From NCBI RefSeq assembly GCF_009668025.1, contig NZ_WJXZ01000009.1:558001-622000 (forward strand): a DNA stretch of 64,000 nt. The letters are read 5' to 3'. Under the pieces are notes generated by a model, which had not been told where the DNA came from, ran no database searches, and saw nothing but the letters and a program-made list of their open reading frames with translations. Origin of the DNA: Larkinella terrae. Lineage in GTDB: Bacteria; Bacteroidota; Bacteroidia; Cytophagales; Spirosomataceae. Positions 1 through 7,588 of this stretch are shown in pieces (the first letter of the stretch is position 1; every line of letters begins with the position of its first letter). Made by a program: the position numbers and the translations under genes.

Positions 1-536
1 TCCACCGCATCCTGAGTTGACCGACTCGCCAGTAACATTGCCACATTACTCCCCTTCCCGGCGTTCTTCGTAATGGATTCCGCGGCCGTACGCTGGCTGG
101 CGGGTTGGGTCATGCTGCCCGACAGGCAGGCATCCGCAATGCACAGTTTTGTCAATGCCTTTGATTCATGAAAAGCGGCTTTGATGGTCCGGTGCGTCAA
201 CAACCGGCTCCGGTTTCCCGGAACAACATCGTAGGGCACAAAACTATCCGGTAAGCCGTGACCCGAAAAATACAGAATGACCCGATCGCTCGGCCTCGCC
301 CTCCGAAAAACCGCCAGCGCCTGCTGAATGGTTGCGCAGGTAGCCTGCCGGTTTATCAAAAGCCGAATATTCGAACCCGGAACCTCTCCTCCCGGCTTGC
401 TTTTCAGAAACTGAACGACCTGCCGGGCGTCGCGATCCGCAAACCGCAAATCTCCCGTTGCGTACGAAAGTGCCTGGTAATCAGAAATTCCCACAATAAC
501 GGCGTACGTTTGACCGGTTTTAGATGAGGTATCCAT
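1..536 (-). CDS. Caspase-like (peptidase C14) protein, 3' part outside window
   Basis: I translated this frame by hand from an ATG at 536; it stays open to the left window edge, giving about 178 residues. The N-terminus (YAVIVGISDYQ) is the usual first strand of the caspase p20 fold. YFSGHG carries the catalytic histidine and IADACLSG the catalytic cysteine, with Leu where many metacaspase-like proteins have His. These are family C14 (CHF) hallmarks, so it is probably a cysteine endopeptidase cutting after basic or acidic residues; substrate unknown. There is no signal peptide, so it should act in the cytosol. It lies 32 bases downstream of the PP2C gene and is probably the last visible gene of the minus-strand signalling operon. 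Domains beyond the caspase fold cannot be seen. The family call is firm; the role is not. Confidence 0.85.
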   Translation of the reverse strand, partial: MDTSSKTGQTYAVIVGISDYQALSYATGDLRFADRDARQVVQFLKSKPGGEVPGSNIRLLINRQATCATIQQALAVFRRARPSDRVILYFSGHGLPDSFVPYDVVPGNRSRLLTHRTIKAAFHESKALTKLCIADACLSGSMTQPASQRTAAESITKNAGKGSNVAMLLASRSTQDAV

Positions 537-568
537 GTACCAAACCCACAAACTAAGCAGCCAGTACG

Positions 569-1378
569 TTACCATCCTGTTCGGGATTCAGAAACCGCCG
601 TTGATTCGGTAACATTCTTTACGCCAATCAGATAACCGGAGTAATTGTCTTTGGTCTGTTCATTACAAACCGCAACCAGCGAAGCTACCTTGGCCTGATC
701 GGGCATGTTGCCGAAAAGGATGGTTTCCAGTACGTAATCATCGATTTGTTCCAGCACGCCATCCGTACACATAAAGAAATAATCTCCCGCCCGAACGTCC
801 GTCAGAAAATGCAAATCCGGAACTGCACGGGCGGCCGTTTCCGGGCTCTCCTGCGAGTTTAAAACGACGGCCCGGCTGAGCCGGTTTCTCCAGGGATGGG
901 TCAGCGCCTGGGTTGCAGTGATAATTCCGGCTTCGACCATGTCATTTACCTGCTTGTGATCTTTCGTTCGGAAAATGATTTTTCCTTCCCGGAGCTGATA
1001 AATCCGGCTATCGCCCAAATGCGCAACGGTTACGCCATGCTGATGAAATTGCAATAAGGTGAGTGTCGACCCCATGCGATTGACGAGCGGATGCTGATTC
1101 AGATAGTCGTAATACGTTTCATACACCTGTTCGAGCGCAGCCTGCAGGTGCACGATGTCAAAAACCGGATAACCCATCGACCTGGCATAATCAGCCACGC
1201 CATGACACAACAGCTGACTGGCGACCTCGCCTTTGTCGGCTCCGCCCATTCCGTCGCACACCATGAACAACTCGGTTTGTTCGTCGGCGGCATTTTCACC
1301 CGGATAGAGCGTATCCTGATTGATGGTCCGCTGGCCGATGTGGGAAAAAGCAAAGGGTAAATTGGGCTGAATCTGCAT
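569..1378 (-). CDS. PP2C-family serine/threonine protein phosphatase
   Basis: A 269-residue single-domain PP2C (PPM) phosphatase, a metal-dependent enzyme that removes phosphate from Ser/Thr. Metal-site motifs are intact: NQD near residue 20, VCDGMGGADKG at 40-50, HLGDSRIY near 120, MCTDG near 205 and DNYSGY near 244. The length matches stand-alone bacterial PppA/PrpC-type enzymes, and there is no membrane segment. The start lies 3 bases after the stop of the upstream FHA gene, so the two are almost certainly co-transcribed. FHA domains bind phosphothreonine, so this enzyme probably resets the phosphorylated partners of the two FHA proteins. No Hanks-type kinase is seen in the window; it may lie to the left. 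Confidence 0.93.
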   Translation of the reverse strand: MQIQPNLPFAFSHIGQRTINQDTLYPGENAADEQTELFMVCDGMGGADKGEVASQLLCHGVADYARSMGYPVFDIVHLQAALEQVYETYYDYLNQHPLVNRMGSTLTLLQFHQHGVTVAHLGDSRIYQLREGKIIFRTKDHKQVNDMVEAGIITATQALTHPWRNRLSRAVVLNSQESPETAARAVPDLHFLTDVRAGDYFFMCTDGVLEQIDDYVLETILFGNMPDQAKVASLVAVCNEQTKDNYSGYLIGVKNVTESTAVSESRTGW

Positions 1379-1381
1379 GGA

Positions 1382-1984
1382 CTACTCGGTACGATCGGGG
1401 TTAAACGACAAGTCAACTTTATAGGTATCGAGCATCGTCGACGGAATAAAATAATGAGTCAACCGAAAACGATCGACTCCGCCCAGGGTAATGACACTCT
1501 CGTGATCCACATCAATCAGCTCCATTTTTTGCAAAGGCGTCTCGTTAAGCAGGGTTCCATTCAGACTGGAATGCAACTGCCGCAGTTCGCCATCCAGAAC
1601 GCCGTCCTGAAGCTGGTAACGCAACCGGCCGCGCCATTTGTCGAACGAAACGGTAAGGGTGCAGTGCCGGCGGCTGATGAAACAGCGGCCATTGTGTTGA
1701 AACCGCTCGATCTGAACCGTACATGAATCAGCGGTGCCGATACTGTTCTGTCCGAATTGCAGCGGGTATATCCGCCCGGGTTTGCCGATGTACGTCAAAT
1801 GCCCGAATTCCGGCAAGCCCTGCACAATGGCTTCGTCGTAGTGAAACGCCGTCTGCAGAATATTAACCGCTCCGCATCCCACGTGTGAGCAGGTAATGGT
1901 TCCCCGTTCGGCATCGGCCATCCGAACCATGATGCGCCGGCCACATTGCTGGCAGGCGATAAGCGTCATTTTAAACCCGCTCAT
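1382..1984 (-). CDS. Zinc-ribbon plus FHA domain protein
   Basis: A 200-residue soluble protein. The N-terminus has a likely zinc ribbon (Cys11, Cys14, Cys32, Cys37). Residues about 75-175 form an FHA domain, with the conserved SRRHC stretch (about 104-108) and the SLNGT turn (140-144). These positions bind phosphothreonine in known FHA domains. It is likely a cytosolic adaptor that recognises a phosphorylated partner. It lies between the PP2C phosphatase and the one-pass membrane protein, 5 bases downstream of the latter, so it belongs to the same operon. The partner and the ribbon's role cannot be told from sequence. Confidence 0.85.
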   Translation of the reverse strand: MSGFKMTLIACQQCGRRIMVRMADAERGTITCSHVGCGAVNILQTAFHYDEAIVQGLPEFGHLTYIGKPGRIYPLQFGQNSIGTADSCTVQIERFQHNGRCFISRRHCTLTVSFDKWRGRLRYQLQDGVLDGELRQLHSSLNGTLLNETPLQKMELIDVDHESVITLGGVDRFRLTHYFIPSTMLDTYKVDLSFNPDRTE

Positions 1985-1989
1985 ACCGA

Positions 1990-2940
1990 TTACTCGTTCA
2001 TTTCATGGACATCGCCGTCGTTAATATAGGTGTCGTCATCCGGCAGATACGCATCCGCTACAAAACCGCCCTCCTCATCGGCGTCGTCATCCGGGACCTC
2101 GGCCAGTTCAGAAGGTGTTTCCGACGCTAAATCATCCGGTTCCAGAATCGAATCCATGACTTCTTTCGACATCGCGTTTTCCAGATACTGGCTGAAATCG
2201 TCGTTGGAAAGCACAACCGGCTCGTTCAGCCGGACAATTCCCACCAGGGCTCCATCTACAGAATTGTAGCGATAAACCGTATCCAATCCCTCATCACCGG
2301 TCGTATCCACAACCCGGTACGTCAGCCCGTCGGCCCCGTGCAGCACCAGTGTATCGATGATGCCATCCTGATCAAAATCCAGGCCGATCGTTCGCTCCCC
2401 ACTCAGGTAGCCTTCAATGGCGGTTGGCTCCGCACCGGAGGTTACGATTTGGGTAGCAGGGAGCAGCGTGGGAGCCGGTCGGTAGGCGATAACCGGCAAT
2501 TTTTCGCCCACAATCATTTCGGTGTATTCCTTCCGTTGTTCCAGCGACAGGCTTTCCCATTCCTCTTTCTCAAAGGTATTGTACCAGCGGCCGTGCCAGC
2601 CGAATACCCCGCCCATTCCCACTTCGGAACGGGCGGCTCCAAATGCCTCGTCAAAAGACATTTCATCGGTCACTTTGCCTGCAACGTCGATGTCGTCAGG
2701 CCACTCTTCGGAAGGAGAAAATGGTGTGGATATATCGTCAGGGGTTTTGCTGTCCCCGGTTTTTCGGTTTTCAATTTTTTGCGCGAGGGACCAGGCCGCA
2801 CCACCCAACAGCATAGCCGCAGCTGAAATCCCCAGCAATTTCCGCTGGTTGGTGTTCAAACCGCCATTGCCTGTTCTTTTTGATTGAACCAGCGGAAATA
2901 GATCCTGCTGTTGGTCAGCCTGTTCGGAAAAATGTGCCAT
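1990..2940 (-). CDS. Single-pass membrane protein with calcium-type DxDxDG loop, function unknown
   Basis: A 316-residue protein I do not recognise as a named family. Residues 1-33 are polar and 35-53 form one hydrophobic membrane helix. The remaining 260 residues are acidic, with a very acidic C-terminus rich in Asp and Glu. Residues 188-196 form a DxDxDGxxD loop like that of EF-hand/dockerin-type calcium sites. A Trp/Tyr-rich stretch near 112-121 (WHGRWYNTF) suggests a folded segment. With a short N-terminal cytosolic part and no cleavable signal, the acidic part would lie in the periplasm. It sits between the two FHA genes, so it may be the membrane anchor or sensor of the phospho-signalling operon. 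That role is inference. Confidence 0.7.
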   Translation of the reverse strand: MAHFSEQADQQQDLFPLVQSKRTGNGGLNTNQRKLLGISAAAMLLGGAAWSLAQKIENRKTGDSKTPDDISTPFSPSEEWPDDIDVAGKVTDEMSFDEAFGAARSEVGMGGVFGWHGRWYNTFEKEEWESLSLEQRKEYTEMIVGEKLPVIAYRPAPTLLPATQIVTSGAEPTAIEGYLSGERTIGLDFDQDGIIDTLVLHGADGLTYRVVDTTGDEGLDTVYRYNSVDGALVGIVRLNEPVVLSNDDFSQYLENAMSKEVMDSILEPDDLASETPSELAEVPDDDADEEGGFVADAYLPDDDTYINDGDVHEMNE

Positions 2941-3018
2941 GCTGTTAACAAACTTAAAATTGGAATTTGACCGTATATCGGGATTACCCGGAAAAGGTGA
3001 ACGGCAAAAATTCTTTTT

Positions 3019-3777
3019 TTACTTAATCCAGATCGCCTGACAGCGCCGACACGTTTTCTGTTGCGCTAGCTGTTCCCATTCCCGCAGTCCAAAGGGGTCC
3101 CGGCAGGATGGGTTGGGGCAGCGATACCGCTCCCGGTACTCTTTATCAATGAGTTCCAGTTTTTCATCCGTCGACAGCAGGGTCGAACACAAAGTCGGGA
3201 TGAGCATACTCAACCCGGCGCCCGACATAATCTGGAGGAAAGGCAGCGCTCCTCCGCCCGTGGTCACAACGGCGCTAATGCCCACCAGCGAAGACACAAT
3301 GATGCTTCCCGTCCGGATCATTTTCTCCCGGTTCCGGCAATCCCGCCGGAGCTTCGGATACTGCTCAAACACCTGCCGCAATTCAGCAAACTCCTGCGTA
3401 AAATCCAGCAGCGGTTTTTCGATCGGCAAAGCGGTTTTCGGCGAAATGGCAGGAAGTGGTTGGAGTTCGGTCGAATCAACCGGCAGCTGATCAAGCAGTT
3501 GGTCCAGCGTATAATCAATGTCGGCTAACCGAATCTTATCCTTTTTATCGACAATTTTTCGGGTGATTCGTAAGTCGTTAACGAAGGTGCCATTCTTACT
3601 GGCCAGATCTTCCAGCACGAAGCTGGTGTCCGTGCATTGAATTAAACGGGCGTGCTGGCTACTGATTTTCCCATTTAATACGATGATTGCGTTATCGGTT
3701 TTCCGGCCAATCGTGTAGGTTGGAAGCTGGCTTAAACCGTCAATCAATTCTTCAATTTGATTTACCTGAAGTGACAC
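3019..3777 (-). CDS. FHA domain membrane protein with C-terminal zinc ribbon
   Basis: A 252-residue protein and the first gene of the operon. An FHA domain fills residues 10-95, with the GRK turn (24-26), SSQHARL (39-45) and KNGTFVN (61-67), all key phosphothreonine-binding positions. A linker with coiled-coil potential follows (125-155), then a hydrophobic stretch at about 157-200 long enough for one or two membrane helices. The C-terminus is a short zinc ribbon (Cys220, Cys225, Cys243, Cys246). The order FHA, membrane, zinc ribbon suggests a membrane-attached docking protein reading phosphorylated partners. Downstream genes follow on the same strand with gaps of 78, 5, 3 and 32 bases. It resembles no named family known to me beyond the FHA domain. 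Confidence 0.85.
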   Translation of the reverse strand: MSLQVNQIEELIDGLSQLPTYTIGRKTDNAIIVLNGKISSQHARLIQCTDTSFVLEDLASKNGTFVNDLRITRKIVDKKDKIRLADIDYTLDQLLDQLPVDSTELQPLPAISPKTALPIEKPLLDFTQEFAELRQVFEQYPKLRRDCRNREKMIRTGSIIVSSLVGISAVVTTGGGALPFLQIMSGAGLSMLIPTLCSTLLSTDEKLELIDKEYRERYRCPNPSCRDPFGLREWEQLAQQKTCRRCQAIWIK

Positions 3778-4181
3778 GGGGATCGGTGGTATGGATAATT
3801 CTATGCGTTTTTCAATAGCAGAGCAATATAAACTTATTTACGCTATTTTAAACTATTAATCCAGTTTCAATTTCTTAAACCACGGTCCAATAAAAAGGAA
3901 AAACTGCGCTATTATTCAGTCATTTAAGCGCAAAAGAGTGAGCTTCTAACGCTAAATTATTTTCCATTTGTTAGAGACTGTCTAAAATTACAATTTTCCT
4001 TCTTTCGCTTTGCCCCCAACCCCCTAAAGGCCGGGCGACCGGTGCCGAGCTTTAGCACACCGATTAAAGCCCCCTTTAGGGGGTTGGGGGCGGACCTTTA
4101 CGGTAGAAGATAAGATTTTTAGACAATCTCTTAGCAAAATTCATTTCCCCAAATGCTGGTTGTGGAACGGTTTGTTCCTTT
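3778..4181. other. Long spacer: operon 5' region plus MITE-like repeat
   Basis: This 404-base gap separates the start of the FHA operon from the end of the epoxide-hydrolase-like gene. The right two-thirds hold the palindromic element at 3970-4135. The left part (3778-3969) is AT-rich and must contain the promoter of the minus-strand operon, but I find no clean TAnnTTTG box. No open frame looks like a gene. Confidence 0.6.
3970..4135. repeat. MITE-like palindromic element, copy A
   Basis: Outer inverted repeats lie at 3970-3987 and 4117-4135 (type GAGACTGTCTAAAA, with a one-base indel and few mismatches). An inner 19-base perfect inverted repeat lies at 4012-4030 and 4073-4091, made of C-runs ending in CTAAAGG. 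The left inner sequence GGCCGGGCGACCGGTGCCG matches the core of the element at 7391-7581, so both belong to one family. This copy has lost most of the right half of the core. There is no coding capacity. It looks like a non-autonomous element that would need a transposase elsewhere. Confidence 0.75.
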
Positions 4182-5069
4182 TTATTTTTTTGTTTCAGTC
4201 ATAAATTCTTTCAGAAAGGTTACCACTTCGTCAGTTGCTTCTTCCGGTGCATAATGACCGCTGCCCGGAATTATCTGCCCCTGCACATTGACCAGTCCAC
4301 TGGCCCGAAAACCGTCGAGGTAAAGGTCGAGTTTTCCGTATTCTTTTTCTCCCCGCAAATAAAGCACCGGCGTCTGAATCTGATTTTCGCGGGTGATGAC
4401 ATTGTCTTTTTCGTCCTGCTCAAACGTGCGGTACCATTCAAAACCGGTGTGGAGCGCATCCGCACTGGTATACGCTTCGGCAAACGCGTCTCGGGCATTA
4501 TCGCTGATCCGATCCGGTTTTGCGGCAATGGTATTGTAAAAATAATCAAAATAAGTCCGCTGTTTTCCGCTCACCAACGCTTCCGGCAAATCCGGAATGT
4601 TGTGAAACTGAAAGTGCCAGATCCGCGGATTTTGCTTGATTTGCGGCCAGGGATCAACCCCCGGAATCCCGACATTCATAATGACGGCTTTTGAAAGTTC
4701 GTTTGGAAATGATTTTAAATACGCGTAGGTAATCATGCCGCCGACGTCCTGCCCAACCAGCGTCACATCTGTTATTTCCAAAGCATTTATGACGCCTTTC
4801 ACATAACCAGCGATGGTGCGTTTGTCGCTGGACGCTATCTTTCCGGATTTTCCAATGCCGGGCAAATCCATCGCAATCACGTGGAAATCATTGCAAAGAC
4901 CGCTCATGACAGCTTCAAACGCCTGCCAGTTTTCCGGAAAACCGTGCAGGAAAAACAGCGCGGGTTTGTCCGGCCGACCAGCTGAAATCACGTGCAGGAA
5001 AACACCATCAACGGTTAGTTGTCGGTGCAGGAAAACAGCTGGATTCATTGTGTTATCAGAACTATTCAT
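4182..5069 (-). CDS. Alpha/beta hydrolase, epoxide-hydrolase-like
   Basis: About 295 residues of alpha/beta-hydrolase fold. The oxyanion-hole motif LHGFPENW lies near residue 42 and the nucleophile elbow is GQDVGG, with Asp as nucleophile. Asp there is typical of epoxide hydrolases and dehalogenases rather than esterases. The acid partner should lie near LRGEKE, and GSGHYAPEE near the C-terminus carries the catalytic His. No signal peptide, so cytosolic. I chose the ATG at 5069; the longer frame would use a TTG at 5078. The start overlaps the end of the EVE gene by 8 bases, so both are probably co-transcribed. Likely it opens epoxides or hydrolyses a related small substrate; the exact substrate is unknown. 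Confidence 0.82.
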   Translation of the reverse strand: MNSSDNTMNPAVFLHRQLTVDGVFLHVISAGRPDKPALFFLHGFPENWQAFEAVMSGLCNDFHVIAMDLPGIGKSGKIASSDKRTIAGYVKGVINALEITDVTLVGQDVGGMITYAYLKSFPNELSKAVIMNVGIPGVDPWPQIKQNPRIWHFQFHNIPDLPEALVSGKQRTYFDYFYNTIAAKPDRISDNARDAFAEAYTSADALHTGFEWYRTFEQDEKDNVITRENQIQTPVLYLRGEKEYGKLDLYLDGFRASGLVNVQGQIIPGSGHYAPEEATDEVVTFLKEFMTETKK

Positions 5070-5499
5070 GGCGATCAATGAGCATGGATTGGCGAATCAA
5101 TTCAAAATCTTTTTTACCAATTTCAAAAAAACCAAAGCGAAACGAATAGCCCCAGGATTTCTTGTTTGGGATAAAATCAAGGTTGTTAATCAGCGGAAGT
5201 ATGGAGGCTTCTTTGCTGTCATAAAACCGAACGTTTCGCCGAAAAGGAACGAAATCGTCTGTTACGGAAAATTGATAAATGGGGTCGTTGGTTACCTGAC
5301 CGATTGCCGTAAATGCCTGGCATTTTTCATCAAGTTCCAGAGCCTGTTTAGGCGAATAGAAAATGACCCAATCATCAGGTTTCGTGCGTTTTAATGGTGC
5401 TTCCTTGCCGTGATTAACCTGCATAAATCCGCCGGTAACGCCCCGCATAACGTGATCCTTTGAAGCAACGGCGATCCAATATTTTTGTAGTTCACCCAT
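5062..5499 (-). CDS. EVE domain protein (UPF0310 family)
   Basis: A 145-residue protein matching the EVE/UPF0310 family along its whole length. It starts KYWIAVASKDHVMRGV and has the GGFMQVNHGK stretch near residue 24 and PDDWVIFYSPK near 41. The EVE fold is related to PUA and YTH domains and is thought to bind modified bases in RNA or DNA; some members are fused to restriction systems. Here it stands alone, with no restriction or methylase gene nearby. It is the first gene of a two-gene unit with the epoxide-hydrolase-like enzyme, and diverges from the AraC regulator at 5625. Confidence 0.88.
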   Translation of the reverse strand: MGELQKYWIAVASKDHVMRGVTGGFMQVNHGKEAPLKRTKPDDWVIFYSPKQALELDEKCQAFTAIGQVTNDPIYQFSVTDDFVPFRRNVRFYDSKEASILPLINNLDFIPNKKSWGYSFRFGFFEIGKKDFELIRQSMLIDRHE

Positions 5500-5624
5500 A
5501 TCGTAAAAACGGTTTTTGATTCAATATGTTAAGCCGGTTTTGCTTGAATTGAATAACGAAACGCTGAACTTTTTCCGGCATTTCAAAATTTAATCATCAA
5601 AATACTCAATCTTTCCCTCTGGTA

Positions 5625-6395
5625 ATGAATCTGGCGCGCTACCTTCCAACCGATTGCCTGAAGCCTTTCGTGAAGGAGTTTCTGATCGTGGAAAGCATCG
5701 CCGAAACCGGAAACCGCGTATTGCCCGACACTTCCATTGTGCTGGCTTTCCGCTTCAAGGGAACGGTGGTCGAAAGTGGCGAAACAAATAGCAACCTACC
5801 GGTTTCGGTGATCACCGGTTTGCGAAAATCGTCCCGCGTGCTGAACTATTCCGCAAACTCCTCTACCCTGCTTGTCTTGTTCCGGGAAGGCGGAGCAGCC
5901 GCTTTTTTCCGGGAACCCCTGCACGAGTTATTCAGTCAAAGTCGCCCGCTCGATGAGTTGATTCAGCCGCAAAAATTGGAGGAAGTGGAAGACCGGCTGG
6001 CCGGAGCCAAAACCAATCCGCAGCGAATCGCGATCATAGAGCAATTTCTGATCTCGAAACGACTACGCTCCGGCCCGGAACCGCTGCTTGCCCAGGCGGT
6101 AATGAGCATCAAAATCGCTCACGGAAAAACCGGTATCAAATCGCTGGCCGAGTCGCTGTCGATTAGTCAGGATGCGTTTGAAAAACGGTTCCGCAAAGCC
6201 GTGGGCACATCGCCCAAACAATTCGCCGAATTGGTGCGGTTTCGGTATTTGATCACGGCCCAATCCGCCGACCGAAGTTTAACGGATCTGGCTTACGAAG
6301 CCGGTTATTTCGACCAGGCGCATTTCATCAAAGACTTCCGAACCTTCACTGGCCAGGCTCCGCAGGATTTTTTCAAATCCGCTCTGTTCTGGTAA
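5625..6395 (+). CDS. AraC-family transcriptional regulator
   Basis: 256 residues. The C-terminal third is a typical AraC/XylS double helix-turn-helix: SLAESLSISQDAFEKRF for the first helix pair, then LTDLAYEAGYFDQAHFIKDF for the second. The N-terminal 150 residues are the beta-rich sensor domain common to Bacteroidota AraC regulators that begin YLPTDCLKPFVKEF. It lies 76 bases upstream of the haloalkane dehalogenase gene on the same strand and diverges from the EVE/epoxide-hydrolase pair. It therefore probably controls one or both. The effector is unknown. Confidence 0.9.
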   Translation: MNLARYLPTDCLKPFVKEFLIVESIAETGNRVLPDTSIVLAFRFKGTVVESGETNSNLPVSVITGLRKSSRVLNYSANSSTLLVLFREGGAAAFFREPLHELFSQSRPLDELIQPQKLEEVEDRLAGAKTNPQRIAIIEQFLISKRLRSGPEPLLAQAVMSIKIAHGKTGIKSLAESLSISQDAFEKRFRKAVGTSPKQFAELVRFRYLITAQSADRSLTDLAYEAGYFDQAHFIKDFRTFTGQAPQDFFKSALFW

Positions 6396-6434
6396 ATCAC
6401 TGATTTTTTACAATTCTGCCCTTTTTCGCCGGCC

Positions 6435-6442
6435 TACTTTTG
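6435..6442 (+). promoter_or_regulatory. Putative -7 promoter box (TAnnTTTG)
   Basis: TACTTTTG matches the Bacteroidota sigma-A -7 consensus TAnnTTTG exactly and lies 30 bases before the dehalogenase ATG. The upstream T-rich stretch at 6402-6409 has no exact TTTG -33 box. If active, the dehalogenase has its own promoter besides any read-through from the AraC gene. Confidence 0.4.
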
Positions 6443-6471
6443 CCTCCGTCAATCGAAAGAAACTTGTAAAA

Positions 6472-7389
6472 ATGATGAAAACGTTAAACCAGCAAAACAA
6501 CCCGGTTCTGGCCAAAACCGCTTCTCTTCCTCCCAAAAAACGACAACCGGTTTTAGGGTATGAAATGGCGTACGTAGAATCCGGCAGCGGAGATCCCATT
6601 GTTTTTCTGCACGGAAATCCCACCTCGTCCTACATCTGGCGAAACATCATTCCCCACCTTCAGCCGTTGGGAAGATGCATTGCGCCGGATCTGATGGGCA
6701 TGGGCGATTCCGATAAATTACGCAATGAAGGGCCGGAAACCTATTCATTTGCCGATCACCGCCGGTATCTCGACCAGTTTCTGGATTCGATGAATTTGAA
6801 GGAACGGATTACGTTCGTCGCCCACGACTGGGGCTCGGCTCTGGCCTTCGACTGGGCTTACCGCCATCCGGAAGCCATAAAAGGCATTGCTTACATGGAA
6901 GCCGTGGTTACTCCCCGCAGTTGGAGTGAAATGTCGGAAGTTGCCCGAAGCATTTTTCAGGCGCTGCGATCGCCCGCCGGGGAGCAACTGGTGTTACAGG
7001 AAAACTCGTTTATTGAAGTCAACTTACCCGCCACCGTTCTGCGTCGTTTATCGGAGGAAGAATTGGCCGAATACCGCCGTCCGTTCACCGAGCCCGGCGA
7101 ATCCCGGCGACCGATGCTGACCTGGGCCTGGCAGTTACCAATTGACGGCGAGCCCGCTGATGTCACGCAGATCGTAACGACATTTGGTACCTGGATGGCC
7201 CGGAATTCCATTCCAAAATTGTTCATTCAGGCCAATCCGGGTACTCTGTCAACCGATGCGCTTCAATTCTGCCTGAGCTGGCCAATGCAAACCGTGGTGA
7301 CGGTGCCGGGCCATCATCACTTGCAGGAAGATTCGCCGGAAGAGATTGGCCGGGCAATTTCTGCCTGGTTTACAGCATTGGAAAAATAA
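6472..7389 (+). CDS. Haloalkane dehalogenase (HLD-II type)
   Basis: 305 residues of alpha/beta-hydrolase fold. The residues that define haloalkane dehalogenases are present. HGNPTSSYIWR supplies the halide-binding Asn49, AHDWGSAL the nucleophile Asp119 and halide-binding Trp120, YMEAVV the acid Glu143, and HHHLQED the catalytic His (about 282). Glu after strand 6 marks subfamily II, as in DhaA and LinB. The enzyme hydrolyses carbon-halogen bonds of small haloalkanes to alcohol plus halide. There is no clear signal peptide; the first 25 residues are a polar extension. It follows the AraC gene and ends against the palindrome at 7391. Natural substrates of such enzymes outside polluted sites are mostly unknown. 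Confidence 0.9.
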   Translation: MMKTLNQQNNPVLAKTASLPPKKRQPVLGYEMAYVESGSGDPIVFLHGNPTSSYIWRNIIPHLQPLGRCIAPDLMGMGDSDKLRNEGPETYSFADHRRYLDQFLDSMNLKERITFVAHDWGSALAFDWAYRHPEAIKGIAYMEAVVTPRSWSEMSEVARSIFQALRSPAGEQLVLQENSFIEVNLPATVLRRLSEEELAEYRRPFTEPGESRRPMLTWAWQLPIDGEPADVTQIVTTFGTWMARNSIPKLFIQANPGTLSTDALQFCLSWPMQTVVTVPGHHHLQEDSPEEIGRAISAWFTALEK

Positions 7390-7390
7390 A

Positions 7391-7581
7391 ATGATGAATG
7401 TAAGCGACTTCTAAAATTTATAAATCTGCCTGCCCCCACCCCCCTGAAGGCCGGGCGGCCGGTGCCGGGCTCTTAAAACCGAATTCAAAAGCCCGGCACC
7501 GGCCGCCCGGCCTTCAGAGGGGTGGGGGCAAACCGAAGAAAAGAAAAATCTGAGTTTTAGACAGTCGCTTACATTCATCAT
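7391..7581. repeat. MITE-like palindromic element, copy B (full length)
   Basis: The element is a nearly perfect nested palindrome. Outer arms lie at 7391-7416 and 7555-7581 and differ by one inserted base. Inner arms lie at 7431-7471 and 7490-7530, 41 bases each with one mismatch and an 18-base loop. It fills the whole gap between the convergent dehalogenase gene and the minus-strand gene at 7589. The outer CTAAAA / TTTTAGACAG ends and the inner GGCCGGGCG core are shared with copy A at 3970-4135. The transcript would fold into a very stable hairpin and could end transcription from both sides. Confidence 0.8.
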
Positions 7582-7588
7582 TTCTTTT

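Noticed and set aside
3970-7581. A composite transposon bounded by the two MITE-like copies
   Set aside because: The copies are unequal, no transposase lies between them, and the intervening genes look like ordinary chromosomal genes.
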